Part shown: piece by piece, positions 27,489-36,092 of the stretch
How positions within the stretch are numbered: the first letter of the stretch is position 1
Layout: each line of letters begins with the position of its first letter
Source of the DNA: MKUN01 sp964481425
GTDB taxonomy: Bacteria > Bacteroidota > Bacteroidia > Chitinophagales > Chitinophagaceae
Length of the DNA: 64,000 nt
Reading direction: 5' to 3'
Assembly (NCBI GenBank): GCA_964481425.1
Contig: CAYZTM010000008.1
Location: forward strand, 57,233 to 121,232
Program-made: the position numbers and the translations under genes
The notes under the pieces: model-generated
What the model saw: the letters and a program-made list of their open reading frames with translations, nothing else
Told to the model about the DNA's origin: nothing
Database searches by the model: none

Positions 27489-30400
27489 TTAGCTGAACAG
27501 GAACTCAATATCTTCCCTTGTCAGGCGTTTGAGAATGGCATTATCATCGCTTACCAGTTCATTGGCAAGCGCGCGTTTACGCTCCTGTAATTGGAGCATC
27601 TTTTCTTCTATGGTCTCTTTGCAGATGAGGCGGTAGGCGAAGATATTCTTGGTTTGCCCGATACGGTGAGTACGGTCTATGGCCTGCTGTTCTACCGCAG
27701 GGTTCCACCATGGATCTACTATGTACACATAATCGGCAGCGGTAAGGTTGAGACCTATACCACCCGCCTTTAACGATATGAGGAACACGCGGCACTCATC
27801 GTTTTTCTGAAATTCCTGTATGGCCTTTTCCCTGTCGGTGGCAGATGTGCTGCCATCGAAATAAACGTAGGGTATCTTATGCTTCTCCAGGTCGCGGCGG
27901 ATAAGGGCCAGCATGCCCAGAAATTGTGAGAACACCAATGCCTTGTGATTGCCCACATTCTCCGTCAATTCGCGTGTAAGTTCATCCATCTTGATGGAGT
28001 GATTGGGCATCTGCTGCTCTTCGTTGAGTATGGCTGGAGAATCGCATATCTGGCGCAACTTGGTGAGGCCCTGCAGTATGTGCATCTGTGAGCGTTCTAT
28101 ACCCTGCTCATCTATCATGCCCAGTATCTTGGAGCGATATATGTTGCGGTAGGCCTCGTATATCTTGCGCTGCTCATCGCCCATTTCGCAGTAGAGTATG
28201 GTCTCTGTTTTTTCCGGCAGGTCTTTGGCTACTTGCTCTTTTGTGCGACGCAACAGGAAAGGATATGTAAGCTTGCGCAATTGCTGCTTCACTTCATCCT
28301 CCTGAAATTTATCTATCGGGGTGGCGAATTCGTTCATGAAGAACTCCCTGCTACCCAGCATGCCGGGGTTCAGGAAATTCATCTGTGCATACAGGTCGAA
28401 GGTATTGTTCTGTACCGGTGTACCGCTCAGGGCCAATCTGTGTTTCGCATTAAGTAATAAAGAAGCCTTGGCCACCTGTGACTGCGGGTTCTTGATGGAT
28501 TGCGATTCGTCCAAAACCACCAGGTCGAAATCCACATCCTTCAGCATTTTGATATCGCTGCGCATAGTACCATAGGTAGTGATGACAATATCATAGGCCT
28601 CAAAAGCCTTAGGGCTTACATTTCTCTTAGGCCCGTGATGTATAAAATAGGTAAGGCCGGGTGTAAATTTCTTTATCTCGTTCTCCCAGTTATAGACCAG
28701 AGTAGTTGGACATACCACCATGAACTTAGCACCCGGGTGCTCGCCCAGGTAATGCAGGAAGTAAGCCAGTGCCTGCACTGTTTTACCAAGGCCCATATCG
28801 TCAGCCAGTATGCCGCCCCAGCCCGCCTCTTTCAGGAACACTAACCACTGGAAGCCTGCTATTTGATAAGGGCGCAGGGTCGCCTTCAACTGCCGGGGAG
28901 GTTTTATGGTGCTAAAATCGCTAGATATAATATCGCTGAGCCTTTTTTTCTTTTCTTCCAGTTCCAGCAGCAGGGCGTCTTCATCTATTTCAGCAAGTAA
29001 TTCATCAAGCACGCTGAAGTGGACTTTCTTCAGACGCAACTTGCCGCTTTTGCTTTCGCCCATCTTCACCAGCAAGCCGTACTTCTTGAACCAGTCTTCC
29101 GGCAGCAGGCCTATAGAGCCGTCGCCAAGCTTCACGAAGGTCTGCTTCTGGCTTATCGCCCGCTTGATATCCGACAACGTTATCACCTGGTCGCCGAAGG
29201 CTATCTCCACGGTAGCATCGAACCAGTCGATGCCACTGCTAACATGCACTTTAGTCTCCGGTCTATTGGTATTAATGCGCAGATTCTTTAACCCCTCGAA
29301 ACCAAACATCTCCACATTCCATTCTTTCATTACATCCGTAAAGCGGAAGAACCAGTTATTATTGAGTACCGAAGCGCCCGGCATGTAAAAGAAATGGTGC
29401 TGCAGGTTGTGCTGCATATCGCTATGCAGGTTGCGCAGCAGGGCCGTGAATTCTTTCTCTGCATCTTCGTTACGCTTTACCACTTTTACTACACCATCCT
29501 GTGGCAGTATCACATCGCCAAAGTAGCCCCATTTCACTTCTGCCCCATTGTAAGCAAAAGCAGGTTCCATAACCAGCATCTGGTCGCGCTCCTTTAGATA
29601 TAGCCGATAAGTTGGTTTTACCTTATTACTGTGCTGCACCAGTTCGTCCGCAAACTGTACCTGGAGTATTTTGCTCCATTTCATCAGTGTACCTTCGAGG
29701 AAGGCAGGCCATTCTGCTGCCGGTACACTCATGTTGCCATCGGGCAGCAGTTGTGCCGCTACCTGCATCTCGGCCATGCTGCCTATTGCATACAGGCGAT
29801 ACTCGTATAGCAACAGTGCATCGTTCAGCATCTTCACCTCGTCGTGAGGTAAGATACCCTCTTCTGTTTCCCAGGCCAGCGATACTGTATAGTCCTTGCC
29901 ATCCCTGGTGACGCTCAACTGCGGATGGGCCGGCTTGTCCATGAACTCTATGGTCTGCAGCTTTGCCGAGGACAATTGCCCGGGACCGCTGTTCAGGAAA
30001 CAGAGCCGGTAAGGCGCGTAACGCTGTAATAATTTATGGTATTTGGGCAGCAGGAATTCCCATAACTGTTCTTTAGTATCTTCCGATAACTGTTCTTTCA
30101 GTACATCTTCATAGCCATCTATAAGATCACCAAAAGGGAGATTCTTTTTCAGGTATTTTACGATCTCGGCCTGAGTGAACTTGCGGACGATGGGAATCAA
30201 TTCCCGGTCGCCCTCACGGTATTTCAGGGGATCTATGAACTGCAATAGATCGGGGCGTTCAATGCCGTCAATAAAACGCTTCTCTTCATCATCGGTACTG
30301 CCTGCTACAAGGAAAATATCCACATACGGGAAATGTGCCGGGCTGCTGTCGATCACGATGCCCAGTCGTCTTTCTTCACGCTGCGTTTCTTTTACGATGG

Positions 30401-31253
30401 GCAGGGCTATTGTTGTACCTGCTGCCACAGGTTCGCTCATCACCTTTTCTGGTTGGGGTACATTTACTTTTTTAATGGTAGGGTCCAGTACACGAAGGAA
30501 GGGCTTGCCATTCTCGTAGCTGAAGGCGAATTTGCCTGTAAGATCATCGCTAAGGGAGTAGCCATAAAGGCGCAGCAGCTTGTTCTTCTGCTCATCCCAG
30601 TCGCGCATGGTCTGGAAATACTGTGCGCCTTCGGTACGCAATACCTGTATAAAAAGGGTGGCCTTGTGCACGCAAAGGGGATGTTCCTTCTCTTCACAGC
30701 TGCAGGAGGTATCGAAATAGCGCTCATCATTCTGCTTCAACACTACTTTGTAGGTGCGCTCGCCATCAGGCACCTCTGCCTCCAGTCTGTCACCCTTGCC
30801 CGCGGTGATGATGGCCCGCTGCTGCCTGGCCCATTCGGTGGCTTGCTCTATGATAGCCGGCGATGCAAAGACCCCCAGCATCTGCATATTCACCTGGCGC
30901 ATACGCACGACGGTATGCTTCTGGTCATAAGCGATATCCGTATTCTCGAAAAAGCCGCTCTGCAGCAGATCATTGAGCTGGAACAGGGCAGCCACTTCGT
31001 GCCGGCATATCTCGCCGAGGTTATAGGGACACTGGCAGCGAACAGAAAGGCCTTTTGCCTGCAGGTATTTCGATACCGTTACCGTATAATAATTCTGGTA
31101 CACGTCGTTGCGCACGCGGAAACGCACCTGCTCCAGCAGGTGATCTACATCGAGAAGTTGTACCCCGGAGGTGTAGAATATCTTCTTACCCCGGCGTATT
31201 ACCTCCTCAGTACCATAGTTATATACGTGTCTTAACAGCGGCGGTAACGACAT
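27489..31253 (-). CDS. SNF2-family DNA translocase with two SWIM zinc motifs
   Basis: A 1254-residue Swi2/Snf2 ATPase. The N-terminus has two CxC-x7-CxH SWIM-type zinc motifs: C73/C75/C83/H85 and C184/C186/C194/H196. The C-terminal motor (about 780-1250) shows Walker A ADDMGLGKTVQALAY, motif II as DESQSIKNPQ, motif III LALSGTPVQNN, motif V GGIGLNLTAADYVY and motif VI QAIDRTHRIGQTK. Such SWIM-SNF2 proteins are widespread in Bacteroidota and Firmicutes; they remodel protein-DNA or RNA polymerase complexes, as RapA does, but the exact role is not established. It stands alone and is not beside any restriction or defence gene. Confidence 0.93.
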   Translation of the reverse strand: MSLPPLLRHVYNYGTEEVIRRGKKIFYTSGVQLLDVDHLLEQVRFRVRNDVYQNYYTVTVSKYLQAKGLSVRCQCPYNLGEICRHEVAALFQLNDLLQSGFFENTDIAYDQKHTVVRMRQVNMQMLGVFASPAIIEQATEWARQQRAIITAGKGDRLEAEVPDGERTYKVVLKQNDERYFDTSCSCEEKEHPLCVHKATLFIQVLRTEGAQYFQTMRDWDEQKNKLLRLYGYSLSDDLTGKFAFSYENGKPFLRVLDPTIKKVNVPQPEKVMSEPVAAGTTIALPIVKETQREERRLGIVIDSSPAHFPYVDIFLVAGSTDDEEKRFIDGIERPDLLQFIDPLKYREGDRELIPIVRKFTQAEIVKYLKKNLPFGDLIDGYEDVLKEQLSEDTKEQLWEFLLPKYHKLLQRYAPYRLCFLNSGPGQLSSAKLQTIEFMDKPAHPQLSVTRDGKDYTVSLAWETEEGILPHDEVKMLNDALLLYEYRLYAIGSMAEMQVAAQLLPDGNMSVPAAEWPAFLEGTLMKWSKILQVQFADELVQHSNKVKPTYRLYLKERDQMLVMEPAFAYNGAEVKWGYFGDVILPQDGVVKVVKRNEDAEKEFTALLRNLHSDMQHNLQHHFFYMPGASVLNNNWFFRFTDVMKEWNVEMFGFEGLKNLRINTNRPETKVHVSSGIDWFDATVEIAFGDQVITLSDIKRAISQKQTFVKLGDGSIGLLPEDWFKKYGLLVKMGESKSGKLRLKKVHFSVLDELLAEIDEDALLLELEEKKKRLSDIISSDFSTIKPPRQLKATLRPYQIAGFQWLVFLKEAGWGGILADDMGLGKTVQALAYFLHYLGEHPGAKFMVVCPTTLVYNWENEIKKFTPGLTYFIHHGPKRNVSPKAFEAYDIVITTYGTMRSDIKMLKDVDFDLVVLDESQSIKNPQSQVAKASLLLNAKHRLALSGTPVQNNTFDLYAQMNFLNPGMLGSREFFMNEFATPIDKFQEDEVKQQLRKLTYPFLLRRTKEQVAKDLPEKTETILYCEMGDEQRKIYEAYRNIYRSKILGMIDEQGIERSQMHILQGLTKLRQICDSPAILNEEQQMPNHSIKMDELTRELTENVGNHKALVFSQFLGMLALIRRDLEKHKIPYVYFDGSTSATDREKAIQEFQKNDECRVFLISLKAGGIGLNLTAADYVYIVDPWWNPAVEQQAIDRTHRIGQTKNIFAYRLICKETIEEKMLQLQERKRALANELVSDDNAILKRLTREDIEFLFS

Positions 31254-31385
31254 AGGTTATGAAAAAAGCAAGCTACAAAGGTAATGAAAAAAAGCGGTCC
31301 GGCTTTAGGTACACTGCTTTAAAATGGTATTTGTATTATGGTATTGTTAAGACCTCAGTCTTGTTAGACAGGTATCTTGCAGATT

Positions 31386-31437
31386 TTTTGTGACAGAAGT
31401 GAAAAACATTTTTGTTTTTTGTTGACACAAGTCAAAA
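31386..31437. promoter_or_regulatory. Pair of Crp/Fnr-like operator candidates
   Basis: Two related sites: GTGAC-AGAA-GTGAA (31390-31403) and TTGAC-ACAA-GTCAA (31422-31435), each embedded in TTTTG...AAAA. Their centres are 32 bp apart, about three helical turns. The form TGAC-N4-GTCA is the same as in the palindrome at 41045. The surrounding 31254-31517 gap is AT-rich and contains no ORF; CCGAT-N10-ATCGG at about 31458-31477 is a further inverted repeat. Confidence 0.4.
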
Positions 31438-31517
31438 GACCTACATCAATATGGGAACCGATTACCGGCTGGATCGGCTGAAAATATTTCTTATCTTGAA
31501 GATGTAAAAAATACTTT

Positions 31518-32363
31518 ATGGATAGCTCACTGCAAAAGATACGTGAAGAACAGAGACAAACGTGGAATAAATTTTCTACTGGGTGGAAAAACCATGATGA
31601 ATTTAATATGAGTTTCCTTAAGCCCATAGGGGAGGCGATCATCAGTTCGCTACAGCTAAAAGACACCGATACGGTGCTGGACATTGCAACTGGTACGGGT
31701 GAGCCAGGCCTTACGATCGCATCAATTGCAAAAAACGGAAAAGTCGTGGGCACAGACCTTGCTGAAGATATGCTGGTAATAGCCAATGAAAATGCGGAAA
31801 AAAGGGGGCTGAAAAATTATACTACACAGGTATGCGATGTCTGTGAGCTGCCGTTTGCTGACCATTCATTTGATGCCGTGAGCTGCAGGTTTGGCTTCAT
31901 GTTCTTCCCTGATATGCTTATGGCTGCAAAAGAAATGGCACGTGTTCTGAAACCGGGCGGAAGACTTGCCACTTCGGTATGGGCCGGGGCAGAAAAAAAT
32001 GGGTGGCTTACCGCAACAATGGATGCAATGCGCAGCAATATCGAATTACCGGTGCCAGTACCTGGCGCTCCCGGAATATTCAGGTGTGCAAAGCCAGGCC
32101 TTGTTACCGGGATTCTTCAGCAAGCGGGATTACATAACATATCAGAAAAAAATGTTGACGGAATAATAGATTATAGAAGTAATGAATTTTATTGGGCCAA
32201 TATGACCGAGATAGTTGCGCCTGTAATGGTGGCTATGGCAAAAGCGGATGACCGGCTAAAAGAGAAGATACGCAATGATGTGTTTGCAATAATAGATCAT
32301 GATTACCCCGGGGCGAATTTCACATATGGAACAATAATTATTTCCGGGAGCGTGGAGATGTAA
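31518..32363 (+). CDS. Class I SAM-dependent methyltransferase (UbiE/Methyltransf_11 type)
   Basis: 281 residues. Motif I VLDIATGTGEPGLTIAS (about 53-69), acidic loop VGTDLAEDMLVIANENA, motif II LPFADHSFDAVSCRFGFMFF and post-II MARVLKPGGRLATSVWAG identify a UbiE-like methyltransferase. The C-terminal part (LVTGILQQAGLHNIS) fits small-molecule methyltransferases. The substrate is unknown. The gene is AT-rich relative to its neighbours. Two Crp/Fnr-like palindromes lie about 90-120 bp upstream. Confidence 0.85.
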   Translation: MDSSLQKIREEQRQTWNKFSTGWKNHDEFNMSFLKPIGEAIISSLQLKDTDTVLDIATGTGEPGLTIASIAKNGKVVGTDLAEDMLVIANENAEKRGLKNYTTQVCDVCELPFADHSFDAVSCRFGFMFFPDMLMAAKEMARVLKPGGRLATSVWAGAEKNGWLTATMDAMRSNIELPVPVPGAPGIFRCAKPGLVTGILQQAGLHNISEKNVDGIIDYRSNEFYWANMTEIVAPVMVAMAKADDRLKEKIRNDVFAIIDHDYPGANFTYGTIIISGSVEM

Positions 32364-32508
32364 GCAGGGAAAGACTCTATGGGGCGGCCTGCGTTTGCAA
32401 GCCATGTTACGGAAAACACCTGCGCCGATCGGGACTCTCTAAAGATTACAATATGTTTATTTATACCCCTATTAACTAATATCATCCCTGCTACCGCCCT
32501 AAATTGCC

Positions 32509-32516
32509 TACCTTTG
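32509..32516 (+). promoter_or_regulatory. -7 box upstream of korA
   Basis: TACCTTTG, followed by CGC, matches TAnnTTTG exactly; the start would be near 32522. A second exact box, TACTTTTG (32565-32572), lies 8 bases before the ATG and could give an almost leaderless transcript. Confidence 0.6.
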
Positions 32517-32521
32517 CGCTT

Positions 32522-32559
32522 CTAAAAATTTACAGATATTATCATCTGTAAACTTTTAG
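32522..32559 (+). promoter_or_regulatory. Long hairpin in the korA 5' leader
   Basis: CTAAAAATTTACAGAT (32522-32537) pairs with ATCTGTAAACTTTTAG (32544-32559) over 16 bp with one mismatch and a 6-base loop. It would form the very 5' end of the transcript from the 32509 promoter, and is followed by CTTTTTACTTTT. It could be a 5' stabilising stem, an attenuator or, as DNA, an operator. Confidence 0.55.
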
Positions 32560-32580
32560 CTTTTTACTTTTGAATTTTGA

Positions 32581-34437
32581 ATGAGCATGATACCAACAAA
32601 GGTTGTTGAAGATGTGGTGATCAAATTCGCCGGCGATAGCGGTGATGGTATGCAGTTGACCGGAAGCCAGTTCACTAACAATACGGCGCTGATAGGTAAT
32701 GACCTTTCCACCTTCCCGGATTTTCCGGCTGAGATACGTGCCCCGCAGGGCACTGTGCCCGGTGTGAGTGGTTACCAGCTACACTTCTCGAGCCACCGTA
32801 TCTATACTCCCGGCGATAGTTGCGATGTGTTGGTGGCTATGAATGCAGCAGCCCTCAAAGTAAACCTGCCTGCACTGAAACCTGGGGGTATCATCATTGC
32901 CAATACCGATGGCTTCGACAGTAAGAATCTCAGGCTGGCCAATTATCCCGATGGTATCAATCCACTCGAGGATGGTAGCCTAAGTGGTTACGAGCTGCAT
33001 AAGATAGATGTGACCAAGCTGACCCGCGAGGCACTGAAAGATATTACCATGGGCACTAAGGAGAAAGACCGCGCGAAGAATATGTTCGTACTTGGCTTTC
33101 TCTACTGGCTTTACAACCGCGACCTGCAAAGTACCATAAGCTTCCTGGAGGAGAAATTCGGTAAGCGAGCCGAGATACTGGAGAGCAACCGGAAGGCCCT
33201 GCAGGCAGGCTACAACTATGGCGATACTGTGGAGGCCTTCAGTAGCCGCTACAGGGTGGAGAAGGCTACGCTGCCCGCAGGCGAGTACCGTGGCATAACA
33301 GGAAATACGGCCCTTGCTTACGGGCTCATAGCGGCGGCGCAGGTATCGGGCCTGCCCCTGTTCCTGGGCACTTATCCCATCACGCCGGCATCGGACATAC
33401 TGCACGAGTTGGCACGCTATAAGAATTTCAATATACGCACTTTCCAGGCCGAGGACGAGATAGCAGGTATAACGGCGGCCATAGGCGCTGCCTACGGTGG
33501 CAGCCTCGGTGTTACTACTACATCGGGCCCGGGTATGGCGCTGAAGACAGAGGCTATGGGCCTGGCAATGATGCTGGAGATACCTTTGCTGATAGTGGAC
33601 ATACAACGTGGCGGCCCCTCTACAGGTCTGCCTACCAAAACAGAGCAGAGCGACCTGCTGCAGGCATACTATGGCCGTAATGGCGAAAGCCCCATGCCCG
33701 TAGTAAGTGCATCGGGCCCGGCTGACTGTTTCGAAGCAGTGTATGAGGCGGTACGCATAGCCGTACAGCATATGACACCGGTGATCTTCCTTAGTGATGG
33801 TTATATAGCCAATGGAGCTGAGCCCTGGCGTTTCCCGCAGAGCAAGGACCTAAAGCCGATAACTGTGAAGTTCAAAAAAGAACTCGACGAGGATGAGGAC
33901 ACATTCATGCCCTACAAGCGCGATGAGAACCTGGTGCGCCCCTGGGCAGTGCCGGGCACTGCAGGGTTGGAACATCGTATAGGCGGACTGGAAAAGGAGG
34001 ATGTAACAGGCAATGTATCGTATGATCCCGAGAACCACCAGCATATGGTTAAGACGCGCCAGGCCAAGGTGGACAAGATAGCCGACCATATACCCTTGCA
34101 AACACTGGACAGCGGTCCCGAAGACGGCGATGTGCTGGTGCTTGGCTGGGGCAGCACTTATGGCGCCATCAAGAGCGCATGTATGGAGCTGCAACGTGCT
34201 GGCAGAAGTGTTGCGCATGCACACCTTAGATACCTCAGGCCCTTCCCCCGTAACTTGGGCGATATGCTGAAACGCTATAAGCATGTGCTGATACCGGAGA
34301 TCAACAATGGCCAGCTCATCAAGATCATTCGCGACCAATACTTCGTGGATGCTAAGGGCTACAATAAGATAAAAGGGGTGCCCATCACAAGAACGGAACT
34401 GGTAAAAGCGATATCAGAATTGGTGCCGGATGCTTAA
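32581..34437 (+). CDS. korA: 2-oxoacid:ferredoxin oxidoreductase, fused gamma-alpha subunit
   Basis: 618 residues. The N-terminal gamma domain (about 8-195: VIKFAGDSGDGMQLTGSQFT) is fused to the alpha domain (about 225-600: YPITPASDILHELA, FQAEDEIAGITAAIGAAYGG, TTTSGPGMALKTEAMGLA, GGPSTGLPTKTEQSDL). This is the KorA layout of 2-oxoglutarate:ferredoxin oxidoreductase, which makes succinyl-CoA in place of the NAD-dependent complex. The thiamine-diphosphate beta subunit KorB, normally the next gene, is not in this window. Confidence 0.9.
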   Translation: MSMIPTKVVEDVVIKFAGDSGDGMQLTGSQFTNNTALIGNDLSTFPDFPAEIRAPQGTVPGVSGYQLHFSSHRIYTPGDSCDVLVAMNAAALKVNLPALKPGGIIIANTDGFDSKNLRLANYPDGINPLEDGSLSGYELHKIDVTKLTREALKDITMGTKEKDRAKNMFVLGFLYWLYNRDLQSTISFLEEKFGKRAEILESNRKALQAGYNYGDTVEAFSSRYRVEKATLPAGEYRGITGNTALAYGLIAAAQVSGLPLFLGTYPITPASDILHELARYKNFNIRTFQAEDEIAGITAAIGAAYGGSLGVTTTSGPGMALKTEAMGLAMMLEIPLLIVDIQRGGPSTGLPTKTEQSDLLQAYYGRNGESPMPVVSASGPADCFEAVYEAVRIAVQHMTPVIFLSDGYIANGAEPWRFPQSKDLKPITVKFKKELDEDEDTFMPYKRDENLVRPWAVPGTAGLEHRIGGLEKEDVTGNVSYDPENHQHMVKTRQAKVDKIADHIPLQTLDSGPEDGDVLVLGWGSTYGAIKSACMELQRAGRSVAHAHLRYLRPFPRNLGDMLKRYKHVLIPEINNGQLIKIIRDQYFVDAKGYNKIKGVPITRTELVKAISELVPDA

Positions 34438-34488
34438 GGAACTGTTGATTTAACGTTTTTGTATAGTCGAAAATCGTATCTTTATAAA

Positions 34489-34647
34489 ATGATATTAATA
34501 ATTGCGTTTGCCGTGGGTGTGTTGGCGTACTTCATAGTGCAGCAGAGGAACCGGAGGAAAGAGCAGCAGCCGGATAAGCTGGAGTTGCAGCGCAAGGCCT
34601 CATTGGACGATATCCTGAAGAATAATAAGGACAGGTACGTAGGCTGA
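34489..34647 (+). CDS. Small single-pass membrane protein
   Basis: 52 residues from the ATG at 34489: an N-terminal transmembrane helix (MILIIAFAVGVLAYFIVQQ) then a highly charged cytoplasmic tail (RNRRKEQQPDKLELQRKASL...ILKNNKDRYVG). A TTG start at 34459 would lengthen it by 10 residues, but TATCTTTA at 34477-34484 looks like a -7 box 4 bases before the ATG, which supports the shorter form and a leaderless transcript. Function unknown; it lies about 50 bp after korA. Confidence 0.6.
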   Translation: MILIIAFAVGVLAYFIVQQRNRRKEQQPDKLELQRKASLDDILKNNKDRYVG

Positions 34648-34731
34648 TCAGTTCAAGATTATAATTGCGCTATTGCGCGGGTATCAGATCTCACCGGATG
34701 AACATAAGGGCTCCCCGATTGTTACTGCAAT

Positions 34732-36042
34732 ATGCGGGAAATGGTTTCCATACACTGGCTGCGCCGCGATCTGCGGTTAGATGACAATGCGGCGCTATAT
34801 TATGCGCTGCGCACCGGTGTGCCTGTGTTGCCCGTTTTTATCTTCGATACGGATATACTGGATGGGCTGGACAATAAGCAGGACAAAAGGGTGGCGTTCA
34901 TTTACGATACTTTGGTCTCTGTTCACGGGCAATTAAAGAATACTGGTAGCGGCCTCAGGGTAATGCATGGACGCCCGGTGGATTGTTTTAAACAACTGGC
35001 AGATGAATATGATATAGCCGCTGTATATACTAATCATGATTATGAACCCTATGCAAACAAAAGAGATGAGGCAGTGGCCGACATGCTGCGGGAAAGGAGC
35101 ATTGCTTTCCACAGTTATAAAGACCAGGTCATATTTGAGCAAGATGAGGTGATAAAAGATAATGGAGAACCCTATACTGTGTACACGCCCTACAGCAGGA
35201 AGTGGAAAGACAAGCTGAACAGTTTTTATCTGAAGCCCTACCCGACCGAAAAATACCAGGATAATTTTTTGAAGCAGGAGGCAGTGCCTATGTTATCGTT
35301 AAAGGACATAGGATTTGAATGGGTAGATTATGATATGCCACCCGCCAGGCTGGACAAGGATATCGCGAAACAGTACGAGGAAACGCGAAATTACCCCGCG
35401 ATAGAAGGCACTACTAAACTGAGTGTGCACCTGCGTTTCGGGACAATAAGCCCCCGGAAGCTGGTTGCGGAAGCGAAGGAATTGAACCCTCAATTGCTGA
35501 ACGAGCTGATATGGCGGGAGTTTTACCAGATGATATTATGGCATTTTCCGCAGGTGGTAACAGAATCTTTCCGTGAGGAATATGACCATATTGCTTGGCG
35601 GAACAATGAGCAGGAGTTTGAGCTATGGTGTAAAGGAGAGACGGGCTACCCGATAGTGGACGCGGGTATGCGCGAATTGAATGAGACTGGCTATATGCAC
35701 AACAGGGTGCGCATGATCGTGGCCAGTTTTCTTACCAAAGACCTGCTGATAGACTGGCGTTGGGGTGAGGCCTATTTTGCCGGAAAGCTGATGGATTATG
35801 ACCTTGCTGCGAACAATGGCAATTGGCAATGGGCTGCTGGCACAGGTTGCGATGCAGCGCCCTACTTTCGTGTGTTCAATCCGCAATTACAGGCAGAAAA
35901 ATTTGATCCTGATGGCGCATATATAAAAAGATGGGTGCCGGAATACCAGTCGCTCAATTACGCGCAACCTATCGTGGATCATAAAGTTGCAAAGGATAGG
36001 TGTATCGCAGCCTACAAGAAAGCGCTGGCAATGAAAGGATAA
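34732..36042 (+). CDS. phrB: Cryptochrome/photolyase family protein (probable CPD photolyase)
   Basis: 436 residues, close to class I CPD photolyase. N-terminal antenna-binding alpha/beta domain starts VSIHWLRRDLRLDDNAALYY. The C-terminal FAD domain has WREFYQMILWHFP, ETGYPIVDAGMRELNETGYM with MHNRVRMIVASFL, and WRWGEAYFAGKLMDYDLAAN followed by NGNWQWAAGTGCDAAPYFR, covering the FAD pocket and the conserved Trp residues. Light-driven repair of cyclobutane pyrimidine dimers is the expected role; a cryptochrome signalling role cannot be excluded. It converges on lhgO. Confidence 0.92.
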   Translation: MREMVSIHWLRRDLRLDDNAALYYALRTGVPVLPVFIFDTDILDGLDNKQDKRVAFIYDTLVSVHGQLKNTGSGLRVMHGRPVDCFKQLADEYDIAAVYTNHDYEPYANKRDEAVADMLRERSIAFHSYKDQVIFEQDEVIKDNGEPYTVYTPYSRKWKDKLNSFYLKPYPTEKYQDNFLKQEAVPMLSLKDIGFEWVDYDMPPARLDKDIAKQYEETRNYPAIEGTTKLSVHLRFGTISPRKLVAEAKELNPQLLNELIWREFYQMILWHFPQVVTESFREEYDHIAWRNNEQEFELWCKGETGYPIVDAGMRELNETGYMHNRVRMIVASFLTKDLLIDWRWGEAYFAGKLMDYDLAANNGNWQWAAGTGCDAAPYFRVFNPQLQAEKFDPDGAYIKRWVPEYQSLNYAQPIVDHKVAKDRCIAAYKKALAMKG

Positions 36043-36092
36043 ACTACGCTGTCCGTAACGTACCTTAGTATATGGAGTGGCGTTGACGCTAT

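Noticed and set aside
30333..31235. A 300-codon open frame on the plus strand opposite the SNF2 gene
   Set aside because: Antisense shadow with no domain or start signal, opposite well-conserved SWIM and linker regions.
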